Shown in pieces: positions 28,714 to 39,840 of a DNA stretch of 64,000 nucleotides (position 1 is its first letter; every line of letters begins with the position of its first letter). The DNA lies in assembly GCF_021130785.1 (NCBI RefSeq), contig NC_060210.1, positions 180,718,501 to 180,782,500 of the forward strand. Reading direction: 5' to 3'. A program made the translations under genes and the position numbers. The notes under the pieces were generated by a model. The model saw only the letters and a program-made list of their open reading frames with translations. It was not told the DNA's origin and did not search any database. This DNA comes from Homalodisca vitripennis. Its lineage: Eukaryota; Arthropoda; Insecta; Hemiptera; Cicadellidae.

Positions 28714-31303
28714 AGTCCATACATCATAGTACACAATTAGTTTCAAATAGAATTTTCATCGTATTTTTAATTTGTCTGGGATTTTGTATGACTAACTATG
28801 CAAGGTTCTAGTTTACATTATTATAGTAATCTCCAATTTCGAAAGAATGTAATAAGTCACAAAAACAGTACATAATATGAAAATTTAATTTATTTAACTC
28901 TCAAATTTTACTAACTAAAAAGAAATATAATATCATAAAGAAATACAAATAAAATCATAATTTCAATTGATAAATTAGTATAAGTATTGTGTTCCTATTT
29001 TACTATTCTCCATGAGAACAAGAAAGCATGTTGGCAATTGATGGTATTTTTTAACGTTTACCACAAAAGGTTTTGCAGTCAAAATAATGTCCTTTAAATA
29101 CACTTCACTGAATTAAAATAACGTTTGCAGTTATAGAAAATAGATTGCAACAAGGACTAGAGTGTTGCTAGTACCAATCGTCTAGGGAGTTTATTCGTAC
29201 ATGTGTTCAGGTACGTCCTTCACCAGCCTATCTAATTCATATATACATTAGTTCTTTTCCTGACTTGAATTTATAATTAAGCCTAAAAACTGCAAAACTT
29301 GGCTCCTGGCTTTTTTGGAAGAACGTACTGAGATTTGACAGCTTTGTAACTACATGTGTGCATTGTTTCGTCTCTATCCCCCATTGAACAGACTAACCAT
29401 TAGTTAAGTTAATCAGTTAGATCAATCTCGTAAACTGGTTTTGGACTCAAGTTAGGTCATTTGAAAAATACCTGGAGACACCAATGCGTAACTGAATACA
29501 GATTGTATCTTGGAAATTCCTAGAACTTGTGTCACTTTTTCTAACAACGTGCGTCAGGTGAATCTTCTTCAAGCGAAAAAATGATTTTTTAAACATGATT
29601 CTATAGTAGTTTTAGTTGAGCGAAACTGAGTTATACTTTTTTTACAAACCATACATACACCTAAAAACATTATACATTTTCAAATTCTCACTGTAACACT
29701 TCAACTTTTTTAGAGAAGATGCTAATTAATAGTCGTTCTATTTAATATGGAACCTCTTACTTTCCAGTAAACTTCATTTGTGGTGTGCAGTTAACTAATG
29801 ATAAGACCGACAAGAATGAATCATACTTTTCTATATTTAATCAGATCTAGATCAGTTTTAATATGTTTTAACGATATTTTTTTTATTTAATATATTTTTG
29901 CAAGGACAGACAATGTGAAAAGATTTGAAACATTTCGGTCTTATAACAATTAGTAGAAAATTTAGTTAGTAATAATAAGTAAAAGCCAATCTGCGCAAAG
30001 CAATAAGTAGTTATTAAGAATTATATTATTGTGTACAAAAGTTGAAACAGTAATCTTGCCTCCTCCTATATGTAAGAATAAGAACTCAGAGATTTCTCTT
30101 CATTATTACGGCTTAGCAGTAATAAAAATATTTTCTCATTTCATGTTTTCTAATATTTGTGATCCCATGGTGCGGAAATGTTTACTAAGATTTTTTTGCA
30201 GTAACACTCGCAACCATATTTATCAATTCTTGTTTATAACAATAAGAAATGAAGTTTAACATGGTTTACCAACATTTAGGGCTGTTATTTACAGAAGATA
30301 AATCAATTCGAAATAGGGTATTTAAACCTGTTTGGGGAAATTTATAATTTGATCACAATTGTTTCAGCAAATTGCAGCCATACATTAGGTCCACTAGAAA
30401 AAGTGAGCGATTTAAACTTATTCAGCTTTAAAAGAGATATGATAGGATTACAATTTTCGCTCCAAGTATTTGGTACGATAGAAATAACTGTCACTTAAAA
30501 CATTAGGTTCCCTTTATTAGGTGCTACTTAGAAGCTTTGAAAATGGAGTGATTAGTGTGATTTCGTTGGGCATATTTTTACTTAAATTTGAGGAAAGTCT
30601 TGACTAACATTTAAATAAGAAATTGCGTGTAATGCAATTTCATAAAGGTAAGTCATATTCTTTCAAACAATTATTCTACTAATAACAGTTTATGTAAAGA
30701 AACAACTGTGTTCTTTACTGTAGGTTTATCAGGTTATGTCTTATTATTAAATGTGAATATGGGATAATGGACGTACATGTAGACTGAGTTTCAAACTTAA
30801 GAAGTTAGTTACGAAGTGAGTAGGAGTAAGTCATTCGCCTACCCTTCCCTTGAGATCCACTATGACCTTATCCTCATAACGAGAAAAGATGTCTGATGCA
30901 AAATGTACTAAATGTAAAACTGTTTATTCTCTTTGATCTAAGATTATAAATGTAATATTTCATGCTAACTTCATCCTGCAAAAATCTAAATGTTAAAAAC
31001 TATCAGCGAGTAAGGCGGATCCATTTACAAAAAGCTTTAAAGGCTGTATTTAAATTGCTCCCTTTGAACCACCTCTTCACTTTTCAACCTTTGTTAGGAA
31101 ATTTGATCTCGTTGCCTCAATCTGGCTGCAATATAACTCAACAATTTGTAAAGACACTAATATCTTAAGATTATAAAACTACGCAACATCACCTATTTGT
31201 TGCATAATATTCCTCAATCCTCGAATAAATATTAATGTATAAAATTAATTAATTAATGAATGAAGTGTGTTTTATTTTAATTTTGCTCTTTGCTTTAAAA
31301 ACA
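28714..31303. other. Non-coding stretch, nothing recognised
   Basis: AT-rich sequence. The 76-codon frame at 30029-30259 and the 68-codon frame at 30962-31168 have no recognisable motifs. It ends at the first terminal inverted repeat of the DUF7869-type element. Confidence 0.4.
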
Positions 31304-31323
31304 TCATTTGAGAAACACCTCAT
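31304..31323 (+). repeat. Left terminal inverted repeat, DUF7869-type copy 1
   Basis: Twenty bases exactly complementary to 33589-33608. Confidence 0.9.
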
Positions 31324-31679
31324 ATCCGTGAAAATAAACTTTCAGGAAATTAAAAAAAACCTTACTGTTTCATCATTATATTAATGCTTTACACATTATA
31401 TTTTGTCATGTGTTTTATACAAAGGTGTGATAAGCTATTTCTATTGTCATTCATTATTTATTTTTTTTTAATTTTGATGTTAAAATAAATAAAGCAGTTT
31501 TTGGAGTTGGGTTGTTTCTCAAATGACATGTAAATTTGTGTCAACAGGCATGAAATAACACTTTTAAGAACACAAATTATGAATGAAAAACTCTTTTTTT
31601 ATTATTCATATTATGAGTTGTATATACATTTTTAACGTGTTTTCTTACAACAATTCAGTTTCAATCCCCCTATCAATAG

Positions 31680-33290
31680 TTGTCCATTCATAAATATTCG
31701 AATAAAATTTACCAATAATGTCTGTAGGAATATAGCTTTCGAGTTTTTTTTAGATCATTGAATTTTTGTTAATGTTTATAGGCACACATTTTTGCGGATA
31801 GGCACTCATTGTTGGAAGTTGTGGTGTTCCAGCTCCCTGTTTTTTTTTTTAAGTCGAAAGTGTGTTCGTTGATTCCATCAATAAAATGCTTTGCTTTCAC
31901 TTGTCCCCACATGTTCCTTAGAGTAATTAAACACCATAAAACTTGAGAATGCTGAATTTTGTTTTATTCCTCCGTTGGAACGTTTCTAGCTTGAGTCCTC
32001 AGTTGATATAACATTCTTTTTATAAAATTTGGGGCCACCAAGACTTAAAGTCCCTTACTTTTTCCCTTTCTATAATTTCCACTAAGAATTTGTCTTGAAT
32101 CACCCTTGAGTGCAACATTAGCTCAGCATATTGCTTCATTGTATAAAATCCTGTATGTTTTTTTTAATTTATTCTTTTGATGACACTGAAGTCTCGGTCA
32201 CAGGGAAGGTACGAATGACCTCGTAATGGAAAATAGTGATTGAATACTGTCTTATCGTCCATTTTCTATTAAGACAAGAAACAGCCTTACAAACCACGTT
32301 TTTTGTTTTCTGTCCTCCTGCACCATTGGAAAAAACATGAAGATGCCTAACACCAGCATCAAGAACTTCGTCGATATAATCAACTAAAAATGAGCAAATT
32401 TCATTAGGCCCTTTTTAGCCAACCCCTCATGATACACATACAAAATTTGGCTTTGATTGCTAAAACATTTCTTGAACCGGAATTTTCCAGAAGCTGAAGG
32501 TTTCGCATAAAGTCCAATGCAGATCCCAGCTATTTTGTTGTCTTTTAAAACACTTTTTCTCTAACATTTTTAATTGCCTTAAAAAAACGTTCTTTGATCT
32601 CCTTTTATGTACAAGGAGCTCAGCAACGTAGACTCTTTTAGCCGCATCATTTAAAGAGGGACTTTTATTTTGACGGATAACTCCTCACATTTACAACAAG
32701 AATCGATCTGAGGCCCTCCCAAAAGTCAGATCAAAAAACGCTCATGAAAGAGTTTCAAATAGAACTTGTAGTCAACACTCAGTTCTGGATGTTTTTTCCT
32801 TAAAAAGTTGCCACATAATATTTTTACATTCAAGTTTGAGTTCAAGTATTTGTAAGATCTACTGGTATAATGAGCTTCTTTCTGGGGAAAAGAGGCTATG
32901 TGGTCATCAATAGCCTTTATAATATGACCTGGTTTAGTATTCCCTGGAGTATTTTTTCCTCTCAAGTCCTTTGGTGACTTGCCTTGGGATAGTAATTTAC
33001 ATAGCCTCTTGACACGTTCAGAAGATATGCCATGGAACAGAAAGAAATGCAAGTTTACATACCTGTATTCTTCCACTAGATGTAGACAAAGCATATACAA
33101 AGGAATGTGACTTTGGTTTACTAATTGAGTTCACCATTAACCAAATTACGAACGTCCTTTTTCTTTCTATTTAGCTTGCACTCAATCAATGATTGCAGAT
33201 AAGCATCTTATAATTCAACTTGCTTTCGCCCTCTTTTACGTTTTAAACTTGTAGAATCATTAATTATCACTTTCATTAAAACTCATTTTT
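31680..33290 (-). pseudogene. DUF7869-type putative transposase, copy 1, frameshifted
   Basis: Read on the minus strand, the N-terminus is basic (KRKRGRKQ near 33235). An intact 124-codon stretch (32726-33100) follows, with the linker DDHIASFPQKEAHYTSRSYK, then YLNSNLNVKIL and a run ending KFYLKLFHERF; this order is typical of the family. Next comes a C..CEEL..KIKSPS block (Cys pair, about 32690-32640), then YHEGLAKKGPNEICSFLVDY in broken frames (about 32440-32380). The motif HLHVFSNGAGGQ (about 32350-32310) corresponds to the family's usual D-x-x-x-GQN signature, with N for D. A RGHSYLPCDRDF-like block follows at about 32220-32180. The C-terminal third continues to about 31680. At least six frame changes or stops make it non-functional. 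It is inferred to be the mobilising enzyme of the element that surrounds it. Confidence 0.7.
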
Positions 33291-33416
33291 TAACTTAGAT
33301 ATGAACCATGACAAATACAAAGACAAATTAAACACAGTGTAATTATTTTACAGCTGTTCTAGGCTAGAATAATATAGCAAAACAGTGTTGCCACCAGCTA
33401 CAAATTTTAAGTCATT

Positions 33417-33455
33417 TGAGAAATAACACATCTCCAGGAGATGAGGTGTTTCTCA
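33417..33455. repeat. Subterminal hairpin made of TIR-like motifs
   Basis: tgagaaa ... atctcc pairs with ggagat ... tttctca around a two-base loop. The arms are versions of the terminal repeat motif (gag/atgaggtgtttctca). It lies 135-190 bp inside the right end of DUF7869-type copy 1. Confidence 0.7.
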
Positions 33456-33588
33456 GAAGAATGAATATTTTAAACATCTGCTATCACTATGGTTACTTAG
33501 TGGAGATATGGTGTTTACTTAGTGCTGGATTCGCCTTGCCTTCAACTACATTTTGGCATGCCTAACTCATTATTGGTAAAATATGGAC

Positions 33589-33608
33589 ATGAGGTGTTTC
33601 TCAAATGA
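33589..33608 (-). repeat. Right terminal inverted repeat, DUF7869-type copy 1
   Basis: Exact complement of 31304-31323. A further partial match to the same motif occurs 150 bp inside, at 33441-33455. Confidence 0.9.
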
Positions 33609-33819
33609 CTGATTCAATTTTAAGTTTCCATCGTATTTTGCTAAACTTTTTATTGTAGACGAGACATTTCATTAAGAGCCTGGATCGCAGAAAGTTGTTT
33701 TTAATAGGCCCGATATATATTTTTTAAACTTCCCATGAGTATAGAATATTAATTTTTGCGATAACACCAATATTAAAATTTTTATTGACATCTTTACATT
33801 ATTAATAAACTAACACCAC

Positions 33820-35155
33820 CCACTGTTTCACAAGCTATTTTCAAAATCAAAGGTCATAGCTTTCGTAGTAAGCATTTATGATGTAATACGATGGAGCCCT
33901 ACAGTTCTTTTTTAACTTCAGTTCTTTTTTAACAGTTCTTTTTTAAATGTTTTAGTAGATATGTCAGGTACATATTATTTCAGTATCCATGGTTGAGAGA
34001 TTCAACACGTATCGTTAAGTAATATTTTAACTGGTTCTTTTCTAGATTTTGTTGCACAGATAAAAAATATACGTCTCATAAACCTAATTTGGAAAAATGT
34101 ATCAACTTCCGTCTGTTTAAATTAATTTTCTATATAAGTGCTATAGTTGAGTTTGACTTGTGTCCCGATCAAGAAAATATATACAAAAAAAAACAACTTC
34201 TATTAAAAAGCGATTACTTAAGGTCTTTTAATTTACTTTCGGTCTAAGACTTTTCAAGTGCCATATTGATACTTAGCTTTTTTGTCTTGATAAAGAAAAT
34301 ATATAACTTAAGTACGGCTGTGAAGTTACTGCTGTCCAAAAGAGTCTTATACGACCGATTAAATTCACTTCCGCTCTTATTTATTTATGGTACCGCAGCT
34401 GAGTTTATGTTGTTGCAATAACCAGGAACAAAAACACATTTGTAGGTTTTAGAATCTAACTTAGGTTTTAAAACGTTTATTTACGGTTTGCAATATTTCT
34501 GTTGCTAAGTAATATTAATTTTTACCCCGATCAAGAAAATATTTTTATACGTAAGTTAAAAAGACTACTTTAGTCGAAATTCACCTACTTCCGTCCCTTG
34601 TATTCTTTTTCTGATATAAGGGAGAGAGATAGCCATCCCCCTTTAACTACAGTAAAATTGATAAGGAGACATCCAGTTTCAACAACCTTATGTGCAAAAT
34701 ATGCATAGCTTTGTTCATCAACGTGAGTTTTAAAACACCGTTTAAGTTATATTTTAAATGCACAAGATGGATTATTCGTCACTAGTGCAATCTAAAATAA
34801 AAATAAGATAGTAACTTTGTCTTGTTCAATCTACCGATCAAGCACTGAATAATTATTCAATACTTTCTAAAATTGAAATGTAACAAATGTTTCGCAACTT
34901 TGGTGAACTTCAGCTGAAAGTATAAACAGCTGTTTAGGATCAGTGTACTTGGATTACGTGTCGTAAATATTATCATTATTTTCCAGAATAATTAAATATT
35001 CTGTGAAACTTTACCAATCAATGTCTCTCAATTTTTAAACTTTTCTTTGGACTTCTATAAATATTTCAAAATCAAAATTAGCCAAATCAGTCCAGCAGTT
35101 CTCAAGTTTTGGTGAGAGAAACAAACGTCATTTCATTTTTTTATATACAGATAAT
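33820..35155 (+). repeat. LINE-derived repeat B with RTE-like 3' tail, copy 2
   Basis: Longer homologue of the repeat at 25130-25880. It contains at least four internal variants of a roughly 120-bp subunit built round gatcaagaaaatatat (near 34170, 34290, 34430, 34530). It ends with cagtccagcagttctcaag, ttttggtgagagaaacaaac and a tcatttcatttttttatata tail with gata, the form expected for an RTE-type 3' terminus in plus orientation. A triple repeat of agttcttttttaac sits at 33903-33945. No coding region remains. Confidence 0.6.
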
Positions 35156-35159
35156 AAAA

Positions 35160-38100
35160 CCAAACGGTCGGCTTAGATTGGTACGTCTCGTACTGTAGTT
35201 AAATACCAAACCGTATAATAAGTTGAGATAATATTTTGAAAACATTTTGACTTTTACATTATGTACACTTCTATACTAATTCTATTGAAATAAAAACGTA
35301 TATACGATAAAAAATATGGAGAAAATTAATTCCCCGTACAATAAATATATTTATCTATAGTTACAATTAAAATAAAATGCAATCCATAGAAATTATATGC
35401 TGTGTTCAACTTCCCGATATCGTATAAAGATGAAATTTGATACGCACGTACCTCATACTCTAAACAGAGAAATTAAATATTTGTTCGTGTTAGTTATAAA
35501 TTCAAGTTTTCTAAAGTTTAAATGCTTTCCTGCATTCAGGTATTTTAAAACTCTTACCACATTTAAAGATAGAATATTTTAAATCCTTGTAATGACTGTT
35601 GTATTATGGTCTAAAGCAATGTTTCTTTCAGATGTAATCTCGTTCCTTTAATACCAAATTAACGGAAAAAGTTATTTCAGGTTTGGTTTCTGTACATTTG
35701 CCTCAGAGCAATTTGCATATAGTTTAGGAGAAACTTTGATCGCTGAATTCAAAGTTTGCTGTGATGGTAGTTTTTATTATTCTCTTTAAGAAAAACGATT
35801 ACTGTAAGAATTTACATGAACTTAAAAGTGGAAAATGTAATAACTCTGTTAAAATATATTATGACATTGTGCAAAATATTTTTAAAATACACTAGTAATA
35901 TGTATTAGTTAATGACAAATTAATATCTAAATCTATCAATATTCTGTATAAATTAAAGGTAATTTTATGTTTTCGTACTTTTACAATTTCAAAAATCAAA
36001 TAAATACAACTGCGGAAGATTCATTTATTATTTAAGGACAGAAAGTGTGCAAATTTTTAATTTTACAATTTAATTGTATCAAAATGTCTTTTATCGTCAC
36101 CCTAATGATTTTTAAAAGTTGCCTACGCAAATAAGTAACCAGATAATAGTCTTATAATTTTTATATGTTAATCTGCAGGAACTTTGATATGTCATGCAAA
36201 TCCAAAATTAAAGTGCATTTGTCTATTTAGTTCCTTATTTTGTCATTTATTTTTTTTACATTATATGCATAAAATATAAAATGACGAGAAATTATTACGA
36301 GTAACTGAACAACAAGTCTATTGACTATTGGCCTGCCAGTGTAGAGTTTTTGTATCTAAAATTTCTCATAAGCTAATAAAACATATTTCAACAACACGTG
36401 TTAATTTTATAAATGTATCATCTTGTTAAATATAATTTAATAGTGCCTACTTTGTTCGTTTAAACAAACAAATACTTGGCTAAAACTGAATAAAACAACA
36501 TAGCAAAAACATGTGAAAAATTTTGATATTAAAGTACATTGGAGACAGTTAAACTTTGTTATATATTGTATTCTATCATAATTTTGCTGTTTATTTATTT
36601 AAGTATAATCGTCATTTATTTGCTAAGAATTTATTCGGTTAATCGGGCGTCGGTTAATCGACATTCTTATGTACTGCAGCGCTACGAGTATTTTTGGCCT
36701 TAGGTTCTTAAATCGTACAGAAGCTATGTCATGAAGGATTCAAGAAAATACATTTTTCAATGCAATGTCCTCATATAACAATAAATATTGACTCGCTAAA
36801 TTTGTATGAATTATTAAAAATTAATTTATTATAAATAGTAAGGGAAATTTCAACTTAAGATGTTTGTAAACCTTTTTACTTTTCATCATCTTGAATAGCT
36901 CAATAGATTAAAAATGTATTTATATGATATCTCTATTACTTCAATAAGATTAGCCAAAAGCGTAAGAATAGCATAAAGCGAAATTGTAAAACCAGATAAT
37001 GCTTAAAAAACAGTTGTCTTGAATACTTGTTAGTGGAGTAACCTTTCTAACCCTTAGTAACCAAGTAACTCTTCTTATTCTTGAACAGATCGAACCAAAT
37101 ATTTGGCATTGGTACTCCACAGATTATCTTGTCATGATTTATAATTAAAATAAATAATTATTTAGATTTCCAATATATATAACCCAATTTTAACCATAAT
37201 TCAACCATAATCCCTTGGTTAAATTTGTTTAACGATACTGTTCTCGAAGGTTTGGTATCCAAGAAAAAAATGTGCTTAAAACTTAACAATGGTGATTTAT
37301 TGATTTCAAATTAAATCAGTCGAAATTAGTCTTTCATTAATTCTATTATGCGAATCATTAGTATTAACAACAGTAATAGCATATCGAAGTACACTATACC
37401 ATCACGTATCAGCTACTAGGGGATGTACATAACTCCGAATCAAAACCACATTAACTCACTAATGTTTTGTTTCCTAATTAATTGCTAGTCACAGCACTTA
37501 TTTATAGTGATTGATACAATAATTACCATTCACGTTAGTCAGGAGATATCATTGATGTTTGGCTTAAGCTCTAAACAAGAGAGATACAATAAATATTGGC
37601 GGTAACGACCCGAGGATTTAAACTGTTAAATGATTGGATTATTCCAGGTACATTACTGAAGCCACTAATCACCCACGTTGTTTATTGCCCGTTCGCTAAT
37701 AACCATTCAACTAATCTCCTCGTTTTCTCTTATTGAATTACATTCATTACAGCAAACATATCCCTTTGTGTGAACTTGCTATGACCTTATAACTAGTACA
37801 GTTGCAGAACTTTTTTCTCTATTACATTTTAAATTATGTATATGTCAATTACGTGTTTCAGTATTTCATTATACTGTATTGAAACGTTATATTCAGTTTA
37901 GGTTAATTATCGTTAACATTTGGTAAAATACTTTAATCTTGACAAAGTTTCGATCAAACCAGACAGATTATAGTAAAGAACGAAAATGTGCACTCTCTCT
38001 GCATCAGTAATCAAAGTGAAGGGTGTAACTTGACGACTGGGGTAGACGCAGTTCATTAGTTGCTGATGCAACCCTAAACCTTATCCTTATCACCAAGCTC

Positions 38101-38510
38101 GCCAGCTTAATTTAAGCGGTACGGAAATTTGCCACGTCACTCGTTTGCTTTCTATAAGTCAACTAGGATTTTACTTTTTACTAATTCCAAGTGATCGCCC
38201 CAGATATTATTACTTTACTAATATTTAAAAGTAATATATTGAAACACTACCCAAAATGCTTTAAAGAACAAAAAATGAATCAAATTAAAATTTAGTATCA
38301 ATCAGTTGTTTGAAATTTAAATGTTCCAAAACCATCCTTATCCATTAATATTATAAAAATAATAGCAATATCAACATAATGGAAATTACGTATTAGTGCA
38401 TAGAAATACAAGAATAAATACTTTTTTTAACTCGCATTTCATGGGAATCCTTGATATACGGATACTGAGAAACATTAGGATTGCATTTCCTTGTCATTAT
38501 CATATTTACA
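35160..38510. other. Non-coding stretch, nothing recognised
   Basis: Very AT-rich. A small direct repeat (cggttaatcg twice, about 36637-36660) was noticed. Bases 37590-37720 and 38000-38160 are less AT-rich, but neither strand shows a coding frame or splice pattern. Confidence 0.4.
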
Positions 38511-38512
38511 TT

Positions 38513-38650
38513 AATGGATGAGCGTTAGCGAAGTCTAACATTTGAGGGACTGAGAATTATATGTCTTTCTGCCTGTCTATCTGTCTATCCGCACGAGCTC
38601 AAATAACGAACTCAACTATAAATTTGAATTAATTTGTTGTATTCTTTGCT
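38513..38650 (+). repeat. Dispersed repeat family A, copy 3
   Basis: Contains ggatgagcgttagcgaagtc, a degenerate tttgagggactgagaa, and a ctg/tctgtcta-rich block, followed by the ata.atttgaatt motif seen in copy 1. The ends are uncertain. Confidence 0.55.
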
Positions 38651-39235
38651 TGAAGTTTATTTTTGACGATGGAAGGATTGTGGAGGAAGCAGGATTTTTC
38701 CGGACATTTACCATCGTTCAGTGAAACAAAAAATCAGTAACACAACGTTTCGAGATCTGCAATCTGATCTGTTCTTCAGGTAAATAACTAACCTAACATG
38801 TAATTACAAACTACGCTAAAATTGTACTAGAGCATTGTGACACGCCTATGTCAGGAATCACACGTGTTGTGTGTCATCTTCACTAACTCTAAAACATGCA
38901 CTTAGAAAAAAAAACTAAACAACACTAATCATTAAAACTGAACTACAGAATACAGGTTGATGGTTGATCGAAAATAAAACATTTCGAAGCTCATACATCT
39001 CATGAAAGATGTTTGTATTTATGACCAATGTTTAAGAATATACTCATTTATACAACTCATTTATATGGGGCCAAACACTTTCTTATTATACTGGTTTATG
39101 ACAAACATCTAACCAATAAATATTGTACCTTCGTACCATATTCACAACATATTTTTATCATGTCGCTAAACCATTTTTATTTTTGCTCCACACGACTTCC
39201 TCCATTACAGTGTTACTGATATTGAAGTTTGAGTA
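38651..39235. other. Non-coding stretch with LINE-like words
   Basis: Around 38715-38790 the words cacaacgtttcgagatctgc and atctgttcttcaggt occur. Similar ones (aaaacgtcgtattttt, gttcttcag) occur at 41230-41400. Such phrases are common in insect retroelement 3' regions, but no protein or end could be defined. Confidence 0.35.
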
Positions 39236-39655
39236 ATGGCTGTTAATGATGAACAAAAAGTGAAGTGTTGCGCGTGGGCTATTGCTTTTGGCAACATTAC
39301 AGAAGCAATTAGGCAATTTCTGGTTGCCTACCCAGGAGTTGAACCACCTAGCAATCCAACAATAACTGAGTACAAACTTATTACGGCACTGGAAGTGTCG
39401 TAAACAAAGTGCTCTAGAGGATCAAATGAGGAAAGAGAAGTACTAGTATGCGCATCAATGCTCCGCTCTCCAGGTAAACCGAAATCACTAAGGAAGGTTG
39501 AACTTGAAACTGGTGTTACAAAGTCTTCAGTTCAGTACAGAAAATAATTAAGAAAAATTAAATTAAATTTTACAAAATTGACCTATTCCATAATCTTCTT
39601 GAAGATGATCCGGACAGAAGAGTGAATTTTGTTCTCGTAACATTGAGTTTCATAA
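39236..39655 (+). pseudogene. Tc1/mariner-like transposase N-terminal remnant
   Basis: Starts at an ATG with NDEQKVKC, followed by ITEAIRQFLVAYPGVEPPSN. After a stop and a frame change come LRSPGKPKSLRKVELETGV and TKSSVQ, and finally LLEDDPDRRVNF. This is the layout of the N-terminal double helix-turn-helix DNA-binding region of insect IS630-Tc1-mariner transposases (EQ...C...F, then PP....I..W, then SP.KS.R....E.GV..SSV, then a DPDRR.EF linker before the catalytic domain). The DD(E/D) catalytic domain is missing. At least one stop (39402-39404) and one frameshift interrupt it. Confidence 0.65.
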
Positions 39656-39840
39656 GGTAATATAAATACTACCATTTTGTTTCAAAAATTGCTAGAGAGA
39701 TGAAATTTTCACAGAATATTTGTAAATCTATTTTATGAATTGTGTAGAGTTTAAAAGTGTTCGGTGCATAAATAGGCAAGAAATATAAAATCAAACGTTT
39801 AAACCTCTTCGTTGGGACACCCGGTATGTAGGCAACATTG
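39656..39840 (+). repeat. Possible 3' remnant of the Tc1/mariner-like element
   Basis: After the coding remnant the sequence runs through an AT-rich spacer to ttgggacacccggtatgta at about 39815-39833. On the minus strand its start, tacataccgggtgtcccaa, resembles ends of insect mariner-like elements with a gggtgtccca core. No partner repeat was found upstream of the ATG, so the assignment is tentative. Confidence 0.35.

Larger units (their letters stand above)
31304..33608 (-). mobile_element. DUF7869-type DNA transposon, copy 1 (about 2.3 kb, full length but decayed)
   Basis: A perfect 20-bp terminal inverted repeat brackets the element: tcatttgagaaacacctcat at 31304-31323, and its exact complement at 33589-33608. 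Weaker pairing continues for about 6 bp inward (tcc.t). Inside lies a single decayed protein on the minus strand, filling most of the space between the ends. The same motif recurs subterminally (31515-31527, 33411-33423, 33441-33455). No target-site duplication is evident next to the repeats, so insertion-site preference cannot be read. The protein family is recognised from memory as DUF7869 domain proteins; a profile search would confirm it. Confidence 0.75.
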
